Source: Diplocarpon mali (Eukaryota; Ascomycota; Leotiomycetes; Helotiales; Drepanopezizaceae). Taken from it: a stretch of DNA of 64,000 bases. Where the stretch lies: NCBI GenBank assembly GCA_024741835.1, contig JAENRP010000065.1, forward strand, positions 62,001-126,000, read 5' to 3'. Within the stretch, counting starts at the first letter, position 1; the number at the start of each line of letters is the position of its first letter. The translations under genes and the position numbers were made by a program. This document shows positions 57,606 to 64,000 of this stretch, piece after piece. The notes under the pieces are model-generated. The model saw only the letters and a program-made list of their open reading frames with translations, was not told the origin of the DNA and made no database searches.

Positions 57606-58121
57606 TGTTGTGTATAATACCGCTCGGCCAAAATGTGAATCCATACCTTAGGGCGCGTACTAGCATATTTAGCCTATTTTCTATATAATATACTCCCTAG
57701 GTCGTCGGAAGAATAGTTTTTCCGGCGGCCTAAGTACTAGCCTAGTTTATAATAGTGTAGATATAGCGCATAGACCGCTAAGCTAGTAGAAAATAGGTAG
57801 TCGAAAGGGCCGGAAGACCGCAATTTCTCCTTCGGCCATACGTCGGACGGCTATCGGACGTCTTTTTACTCAAACCTATCGAAACTTCTATTAATATAGT
57901 TGAAACTGAGAATAATTATTGCTAAGAATTTAGGAAATCGGCGACCGGTAGAACTTCGAAGCAAAAGAAACGTCGGCTAAACCTTGCGCAAGAGGAATGC
58001 GAAAAGAATTATCGCTGCGCTTATAGGGCTTATAACTGTTGTATATAATACCGCTTGGCCAAAATGTGAATCTATACCTTAGGGCGCGTACTAGCATATT
58101 TAGCCTATTTTCTGCACAATA
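57606..58121 (-). mobile_element. Single TRIM element inside ORFX2
   Basis: 516 bp with 85-bp LTRs (57,606-57,690 and 58,037-58,121) and target duplication AGTGC/GGTGC (57,601-57,605 and 58,122-58,126; one G-to-A). Sense is minus: primer-binding site GTTATAAGCCC at 58,026-58,036, and the polypurine-tract complement TACTCCCTAGG at 57,691-57,701. It has no coding capacity. It interrupts the ORFX2 frame, which rejoins cleanly after removal. Confidence 0.92.
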
Positions 58122-58256
58122 GGTGCTCTGCTGACTCGATATAAGTCTTTATACAAACTAGTGACATATCCTAAGCCTATATAGTTTATTGGAATTGACT
58201 ACCACTTAAGAGTTATTGCTACTAAGATTAATGCTAATATAAGATTTGTAAGATTA

Positions 58257-58279
58257 ACTCCTAGGCTTAGCTTGCGGGT
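58257..58279. repeat. 23-bp palindromic motif in ORFX2 (3 of 4)
   Basis: ACTCCTAGGCT ... GCTTGCGGGT; in frame as TPRLSLRV. Confidence 0.75.
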
Positions 58280-59078
58280 TAATCTATTTAATAATAGAAC
58301 TATTGACTACTATATGATTCCGGTAGCTAAACAATCGACTAGAGAATTCGCTATTAGGGAAAAATCCTATAAATTATTAAATCTTATACCCTAACGCCTT
58401 AAGAATGCTTAATAGATCTTACTGAATCTGGCTTAAAATGCAGTACAATAGAAAGAATTAAATACTAGAGAGAAGACACTTCTAAAGGAGTATATCTTTA
58501 ATAAGATAACTCTATTCTTTATATTTACTAGATAAGGCACGTTTATTAATATAGAATCTGCTAAAGAACTAGGAAAAGGTGGCTTTCTTACTATTAGCAA
58601 TAACTATACAAAAGTTGTTAGTAATAACTCATTAGAGAATGGCATAGACTTAGAAGATTTTCTTATCAATTCTATTAGTATAAAGAGACCTAGCATTGCA
58701 AAATGGAGTATTGCTAGAGAATCGTTAGCTAAATTTTATATAACGCTTAGTATGATAAAAGGAGGCCTACTATTAGAGGCACTTATAGGAAAACGGCTAT
58801 AGAATGATCTATTAGTAGTAATGATAGTAAAGGAGTTATTCTCCAAAGATATAGCTTAGTTAATAATATATTTGAAGAAGTATAAGTAGGAACTTTTTAA
58901 TAATTTCACTTACACTTAGAAGCTGATTTAATAGTTAGAGCTATAACTATATAGGGATAAGTCCTAGACTAAGATAAAAGGCACTAATGATAATATTAAG
59001 GCTAATAATATGATTAATAAGACGATCCTTCTCGAAAAGTATAGCATTAAGAAACCTTATGCTAAACCTTCCGATATA

Positions 59079-59101
59079 ACTCCTAGGCCTAGCCTGCAAC
59101 T
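59079..59101. repeat. 23-bp palindromic motif in ORFX2 (4 of 4)
   Basis: ACTCCTAGGCC / T / AGCCTGCAACT; in frame as TPRPSLQL within the intact C-terminal stretch. Confidence 0.8.
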
Positions 59102-59426
59102 TATATCAACTAAAGGTAAAGAAAAGGAAGTATTATCTATTAAATTGCCTATCTTATCCTCCCTTGCGATAGAAGAATCTCTAAAGGATGATAATGATAA
59201 TAAAGAGGATGATAATAAGGATGCTATAACGCAAGTTTCTATCCCTATCGGCCGAAGTCGTTATACCATACTAGCATTAGCAAAAAGCACTAAGACTCCT
59301 GCCACACTAAGACCTATCTTATCAGACACTAATAGCGATGCTATAAAAAGAAGTAGTTGTTTAGCAAAAAGAGTATTATCTAGTAATAGTTCTCCCTATC
59401 CTTTAAAGAGAATTAAGGAAAACTGA

Positions 59427-59725
59427 TACTTAAGTTAGTTCTATTTTAATTGTTTTTACAATTCTATAGCCTATTTATTTGTTTTGCTAATTTCGTTTTC
59501 TAACTCCTAGGCCTGGCTTATAAGTGAAAAGTGTATAAAAAAAAAAACTCTTCTTTTTTTCTTTTACCTTTATTAATAATATAGCCTTAGTTAAGGCCTT
59601 TTAATATATTAGTTTTCTTATACTTAGGATTTGCTAATAATTGATATACTATTGCCTTAACTTGTATTATTTTATATTCTTTGCTAAAAGTAGTAAGGGC
59701 CACTACTTTTATTATTTAAGATATA
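59427..59725 (+). other. 3' untranslated region of element copy B
   Basis: It contains a palindromic motif (59,503-59,525), an A tract at 59,537-59,548 and, before the LTR, a hairpin-like AGTAGTAAGGGCCACTACTT. R1 and R2 end with the same three-part arrangement (palindrome, A tract, AGTAG...CTACT), which ties ORFX2 to the same LTR superfamily. Confidence 0.6.
59503..59525. repeat. 23-bp palindromic motif in 3' UTR after ORFX2
   Basis: ACTCCTAGGCC / T / GGCTTATAAGT, outside any open frame. Confidence 0.82.
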
Positions 59726-59972
59726 TATAAAGACCTAGGTATAGATGAATCATATGATAAAAGTCATATAATAGGGCAGGGCCGATAGGAGGATAAAAAG
59801 GGCCTCTTCTGTATATAAAGACAAGCGCGTATCGCCATAGTACTAAATATACCCTATACTTAGGACTTATTCCCAATATCTTATCTAAAAGAGCCCGCTT
59901 GTAGTGCTTCCTCCTCTTGTTTTTGGGTCTTCCCTTAGGCCTATTCTTATGTTATCTCCCCTTTGTTTTATA
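59726..59972 (+). repeat. 3' LTR of element copy B
   Basis: 247 bp, same family as the solo LTR at 19,961-20,205 but opposite strand. Begins TATAAAGACC (TGTGGAGACC before RIP) and ends GTTTTATA. Its flanks do not match (TATA left, ATAG right), and the upstream sequence resembles an R-type 3' UTR, so it is read as the 3' LTR, not a solo LTR. Its outer edge cuts a palindromic motif. Confidence 0.78.
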
Positions 59973-59991
59973 ATAGTCCTGGCTTAGGAGT
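59973..59991. repeat. Partial 23-bp palindromic motif cut by the LTR
   Basis: Nineteen of 23 bases remain (ATAGTCCTGGCTTAGGAGT). Minus frame TPKPGLL. The left four bases would lie beyond the element's other end. Confidence 0.65.
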
Positions 59992-60007
59992 CATTTTCGC
60001 AAATTTC

Positions 60008-60030
60008 ACTTATAATCTTAGCTTAGAAGT
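60008..60030. repeat. 23-bp palindromic motif in the copia-type gag remnant (1 of 2)
   Basis: Minus frame TSKLRLQV; more mutated than average (central CTTAG). Confidence 0.65.
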
Positions 60031-60097
60031 CTATCTATTCTCCTTATCCTCGCTCAATTGTATTAGGGTAGAGAGTGCACTTTCCTTAAAGGAATCT

Positions 60098-60120
60098 ACT
60101 TATAGGTTTAGCTTAGGAGT
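60098..60120. repeat. 23-bp palindromic motif in the copia-type gag remnant (2 of 2)
   Basis: Minus frame TPKLNLQV, followed by DSFKESALS. Confidence 0.72.
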
Positions 60121-61700
60121 TAATTTCTATAATATCACCTTTAAGATAATATAAAGTCTATCTTTGATTTTTACTTTAAAGATCACTTTATAGTTATTAT
60201 TTATAAACTATATGAATTGATTATTAAAAACTCTTATATAATTCAACTTTATATAGATCTTGCGGCTAGATAAAAGATTAATACTTAAGCTAGGTATAAG
60301 GAGAACATTTTGCAAAAGGAAAGAAATGCTAGCGATATTCATTTCTACTATACCTATTAAGTCTATATATAACCTTTTACTATTAACTTTAATAGAGCGC
60401 CTTTTTATTTTAATAAGCGGGCCTTTAAATAGGTAGGGTTTGTCAATTATATATACTATATAACTAGTATCACTATACTAATCGGATTTAAGGATCTTAT
60501 AAAGATCGGCTTTTAAGATGTAGGCATCTTTATTATAATTATTATTTGAATTATCAGAAGTGGATTTAAGTTTAAATGATCTACTATTATTATTAGAAGT
60601 ATCTGCTAAAGTTCTGGCTAAATAGCCTTTTCCTTTACCTTTCTTTAATAGTTGCGGCCTTCGGTAGGATAAGGGCAGTTTGCTTCTTGACTTCTGCTTC
60701 GATTGCTTCTTAATATTAAAGCTAGCGATTATATCGATTAGTTGCCTTTTAACTTTATAATTAGTAATATTATAAGTACTATTATAGAAGTAGTATCTCC
60801 GATAAGCTTAATGGCTTATCCTGCGCTCCTTCCTCTTCTTAAGCTTATCGTTGCTTTATAATACGGCATTTGCTATTTTAGAGCGTCCTTTAAGGTCTTG
60901 CTTAATAGTTCGAAGGAGGTCGATCTTCTTATAGATCTTAAGGTTGGGTTAGATAAGAAGAGATTGTTTTATAATAGCAAACTTAAGAAGGAGGCTATTA
61001 AGTAGGAAACTAAAAAGTTGAATTTCCTTAAAAGTTATAGCTATCCTAGGATCTATAGCTCTTATTCTCCTTCTCACTTTATATAGTATAGACTAGGCAG
61101 AGTCTATATTTATATCTATATCCTTATTATCTTTATCTTTTTTATATTAAAATAAAGTGATCTACTATAGTAGATATTAGGTATTAAAGGCAGTTGTTTA
61201 AAAGTATTTTACCTTTAAAGTATCCTATCTTATCTTTATATTATTATAAATTTGAATAAAATCTCGGTCTTTATTGCTTAAACCTCTATTGATCTTAAGC
61301 TTGCATTTAGCTAAGGCTAATCTATACTCCTTCTCCTTTTTTATATTTAAAATCTGCCTTTAGGATTCTCGATTATTATCTATTAAAGCTCTTAGGCTAA
61401 GCTTATTTAATATATTTAGCAAATCCTTAACAGTTATATTAGCTATTAAAGTAAAAGTAGACGAATTAGTAAAGGGAGTATAAGGGGCTATTCTTGCGTA
61501 TTTAATAAGTATCTTTTAAATCGCTGTTTCAATACCTTTACTTTTAAAGTAAAGCTTTAAATCGTCGAACTATTATTGCTAGTTCTTTCGAAAGAGTAAG
61601 AGGTCTTTAGGCCTAGTGTTTCGATCGGAATCGGAAGCTATTGCCGTTTTAAATAGAATTGCATTTAAAATCAAATAAATTAAATGGTTAAAGGCACTCC

Positions 61701-62250
61701 TCTTATCGAAAAGTCGAAATGATTAAATAGTAGGTATTATAGAAGTATTAAATAGGAAGGAAGTCCTCTTATCGAAAAGGGTTTTTAGGCTATAACGCAA
61801 GGAATTATACCTCTTATAAAATATAGTAAAGTAAGGAATCATACCTTTTGCAATACTAAAGGGTTATAAAGCAAGGAATCACACCTTTTACAATATAGGT
61901 TAGCTAAATAGGGAATCATACTTCCTATTCGCCAATTGCTCGCCTTTTACTATAAGTCTTATTCAACTTCCTACTAATAGTTGCAATATAAGTGCTTTCT
62001 AAAGGAAGTCAATAATCTATTATCGGTCTAGCTGGGCTTATAACCTATTAAGCTTAAGTAAGTCGGCGCAGTAGGTAAGAGAAGCTTTTAAAGGTTGATA
62101 GTCGATATATTAGTAAGAGTTAGGGAAGGAAGGTTACCCCTTTCTTCCCTATAGCTATATACGTATTAATATCTTACTAACTAAGCAGTAGGGTTATATG
62201 ATAATACATCAGAGTGATGGCTATATCACCTATCTTAATAGATTATACTA
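61701..62250. other. Non-coding stretch between two minus-strand gag remnants
   Basis: It carries a direct repeat of CCTCTTATCGAAAAG (61,702 and 61,765), a tandem repeat (61,797-61,930) and a G/A-rich versus T/C-rich inverted repeat (AGGGAAGGAAGG ... CTTTCTTCCCT at about 62,125-62,152). It may include the 5' LTR of the copia-type remnant, but I cannot fix its ends. Confidence 0.45.
61797..61930. repeat. Tandem repeat, 34-40 bp period, about four units
   Basis: Units start at 61,797, 61,831, 61,871 and 61,909, each beginning AAGGAATYAYACC or close. Confidence 0.75.
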
Positions 62251-64000
62251 TTTTTCAAAATTCCAGATTTAACTCTTAAGCTAGGCTCGCAGGTCAAATC
62301 ACTATTATTCAAAATTAGTAAACTCACCTTCCTTTCGCTATAACTCCTTATTAAGTGCCTTCCTTTACTAGTATTAAGCCTAGCCCTTATACTAGCTAAT
62401 CGTTTCCTAAAACCTTATTTTAGAATTCGGCTATATCTCTTGCGATAACCATTTGTCCTTCTAAAGATCGATTTATATTTTAAAGACTAGTTTTTATAAG
62501 ACTATCTTTAGGATAATTAAATATTAGCTGAGATTCAAAAAAAAGGGCATTCTTAAAAGAATATTATTTAAAGAATTCTTTATTATTAGAAAGTCAGTAT
62601 AATTAATAATTCCTTTAACTTTAACCTTTACGTTTTTCACTTATTTATTAAAATTGTATTTCGATCTAGAGATAGTCGAATAAATAAGGAGTCGATCGCT
62701 AACGATTATTAATTAAGATATTTCTACCACTTTTCTAATTATTGTATTAACTTCTGAACTATAATCGATTAAAGCCTTTACTTTAACTGATTCTTTTATA
62801 GAATAAATAACTATAGGGCTTTTTATTATAACTGCTAAATAATTTCAATTAATATTTTAAGATATTAAAGCTATTGCTATAATATTATAGTACCTTTAGG
62901 TTCTTTTATCTTTTATAATCTAAAGACATTTGATTAAGGCTAAGTGCTTCTTAAAGTTCTTTTACATTATAATTTCCATTTCCTTATTATTATTCAAATC
63001 TTTAGATATAATTAGGATATGCTTTCCTAGCACTTTATTAAACTATTTAATTAAATTAAATAGGTCTTTAAACGTAAGGTTTATTTACTAAGCTATAACA
63101 TTCTCTATAGCTTTTTCTATTGCGGTTAAACTAGCGTATTTATCGACGAATTTTTCCTATTTTAATATTTGTCTCTTTTACTTAAGGTTAAAGGTCTGCG
63201 TAATAACTTTAACTTCTTAATCTTTAAGCTTAAAGCTATCTTTATCTATTATATCCCTAATTAATTCGTCTACTATATCGGCTTTATCCTCGTCTATTGC
63301 GATTCTAGATTATTAAGTATCTTTTAGCATTTAAACTCTATATTAAGATTCCTAAGTTATACGCATTGACTTTTGGACTTTAGCTAGTTTTATTAGTATT
63401 AAAGGAGTAGTAGATCTAAAAGGACGCTGAGTATTCTAAGGGTTTCTAGATATAGAAGTAGCATTAATATTAGTAGATACGTTATTATTAACCTACTTTA
63501 AAATAGAGATACCTTTGACTTTAATAGTAGTCTGGTTCGAAGTTTAGTTAGTAAGCACTCCTTTAGGTAGATTACTAGCTAGACCTATATATATATAAGT
63601 TAGGACCTTAGAGTTTATTTCGATAATGCGCTTTTGTTTAGTTAAATCCTTATCCTACTTTGTATTATATATTATTATTTAAATAGTCTATAGTTATAAA
63701 CGATTCTAATGTTTTTTAATAGGGATAGCCTTTAGCTTAGGATCTTTAATATAAAGCATCTTATACTTATTAGTATATATAATCCTAGTGTTAATAAAAC
63801 GATAGAAAAGAGGATATTTATTATAATACTTATATAGAAGGCAATTAGGTTCCTTATTATTGCAAAAGTTGCAAGTTAGTCTTCTTCTATTGCCATTCCC
63901 TTAGTACCCTATAGCATTAATATTAGTAAAGTGCTAGTTAGGATCAATTTCTCCTTCTTTAATCAACTGTTAAGTTCTTATATTAGCTAGTTATTCCAAA
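62251..64000 (-). pseudogene. Ty3/gypsy gag-protease remnant (runs off the window)
   Basis: The minus strand reads, from the right edge, RRRLTCNFCNNKEPNC (a Cys-rich segment near 63,860-63,900), YRFINTRIIYTNKYKMLYI, then, near 62,745-62,800, VKALIDYSSEVNTI. This fits the retropepsin ALIDxGSEVN block of fungal gypsy elements, with DCG changed to DYS by G-to-A. LLRMPFF about 200 bp further is the LGMPFL end of that domain. A palindromic motif lies downstream at 62,272. RT is not found; the remnant stops near 62,250. Confidence 0.7.
62272..62294. repeat. 23-bp palindromic motif after gypsy protease remnant
   Basis: Minus frame TCEPSLRV, followed by KSGIL; open through the motif. Confidence 0.75.

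Larger units (their letters stand above)
55101..59426 (+). pseudogene. ORFX2: large uncharacterised protein, paralogue of ORFX1, interrupted by a TRIM
   Basis: ATG at 55,101 (MSSSPLKN, like ORFX1 MPLKNL) and TGA at 59,424-59,426. From 55,430 the frame follows ORFX1 block by block: SFIEVLNYRIS, LGEIEQQVF, LQGNSIRGRKF, FLYNMTYSLIQQILRMHYRL, KPIQFIGIDYH, LGKGGFLTISNNYTKVV. The segment 55,145-55,430 does not match and may be an intron or insertion. A TRIM cuts it at 57,606-58,121. The C-terminal 138 codons (59,010-59,426) are fully open and include an acidic stretch (DDNDNKEDDNKD) and basic clusters (LKRIKEN), suggesting nuclear targeting. Four in-frame palindromes are present. Function is unknown. 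Confidence 0.62.
59973..61700 (-). pseudogene. Ty1/copia-type gag and gag-pre-integrase region, truncated
   Basis: The minus strand gives KDLLLFRKN and FDDLKLYFKSKGIETAI (about 61,640-61,540), APYTPFTNSSTFTLIANITV, a former zinc knuckle RRYYFYNSTYNITNYKVK near 60,750-60,800 whose Cys/His ligands all read Tyr, and NVLLIPSLSINLLSSRKI near 60,290-60,350, the signature block after the copia protease (NVLYVPGLSVNLLSVSKL type). Three palindromic motifs lie in its frame toward the left end. Copy B's LTR cuts it at 59,972, so integrase and RT are not in the window here. Confidence 0.7.

Noticed and set aside
57410..57631. 73-codon minus frame
   Set aside because: Antisense to ORFX2 and runs into the TRIM LTR.
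58590..58640. GKGGF in ORFX2 as a protein-kinase glycine loop
   Set aside because: No downstream VAIK, HRD or DFG motifs could be found.
9082..62294. The 23-bp palindromes as a CRISPR array
   Set aside because: They are dispersed over many kilobases, without regular spacers or cas genes, and mostly inside coding frames.
9082..62294. The 23-bp palindromes as transcription terminators
   Set aside because: Hairpin-plus-T terminators are bacterial; these copies are in coding frames of a eukaryotic genome and most lack a T run.
1..64000. tRNA, rRNA or intact host genes
   Set aside because: I read both strands for long open frames, intron-bearing gene structure and cloverleaf-like sequences and saw none I could support.

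Overview
The window looks like a repeat-dense, AT-rich compartment of a filamentous ascomycete (Pezizomycotina) nuclear genome. I see no host gene, tRNA, rRNA or CRISPR array. Almost everything is retrotransposon sequence that has passed through RIP-type mutation (C-to-T, G-to-A). Reading frames of recognisable gag and pol proteins are littered with TAA/TAG exactly where Gln or Trp is expected, and catalytic Asp codons of reverse transcriptases have become Asn. The assignment to a fungus rests on this RIP pattern together with the element families; I cannot name the species.

The deepest layer is two (+)-strand copies of one large Ty3/gypsy-like unit. Copy A (1-11,536) carries RT, RNase H, integrase and then the start of an unrecognised protein, ORFX1. 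Copy B (12,466-59,972, with insertions) carries RT/RNase H (12,466-14,278), integrase (35,128-36,680), ORFX1 (36,761-37,598 plus 52,382-54,945), a diverged paralogue ORFX2 (55,101-59,426) and a 3' LTR (59,726-59,972). The junction of A and B is a tandem TRIM array with three 85-bp LTRs (11,537-12,465).

Into these copies are nested: a solo LTR (529-768); Copia-1 (1,098-8,284, minus); chromovirus G1 (14,279-35,127, minus), which itself holds two oppositely oriented gag-only LTR elements, R1 (14,787-17,693) and R2 (19,323-22,566), and Copia-3 (26,126-33,721); Copia-2 (37,599-52,381, plus), which holds chromovirus G2 (42,310-49,899, minus); and a single TRIM (57,606-58,121) in ORFX2. A further solo LTR (19,961-20,205) sits in R2, so nesting reaches four levels. 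Most insertions have readable LTR ends and 4- or 5-bp target-site duplications. The right edge (59,973-64,000) holds minus-strand gag/protease remnants of two further retroelements.

The most unusual signal is a dispersed 23-bp near-palindrome found at 29 places (about 23 independent loci) in unrelated elements. It lies mostly inside coding sequence and is nearly always in the same reading phase, so either strand gives a peptide of the form T-x-x-P-x-L-x-V. It behaves like the palindromic, in-frame micro-insertions known from Rickettsia (RPEs), but in a fungal mobilome. The second notable item is the pair of large unknown ORFX proteins carried downstream of a gypsy pol.
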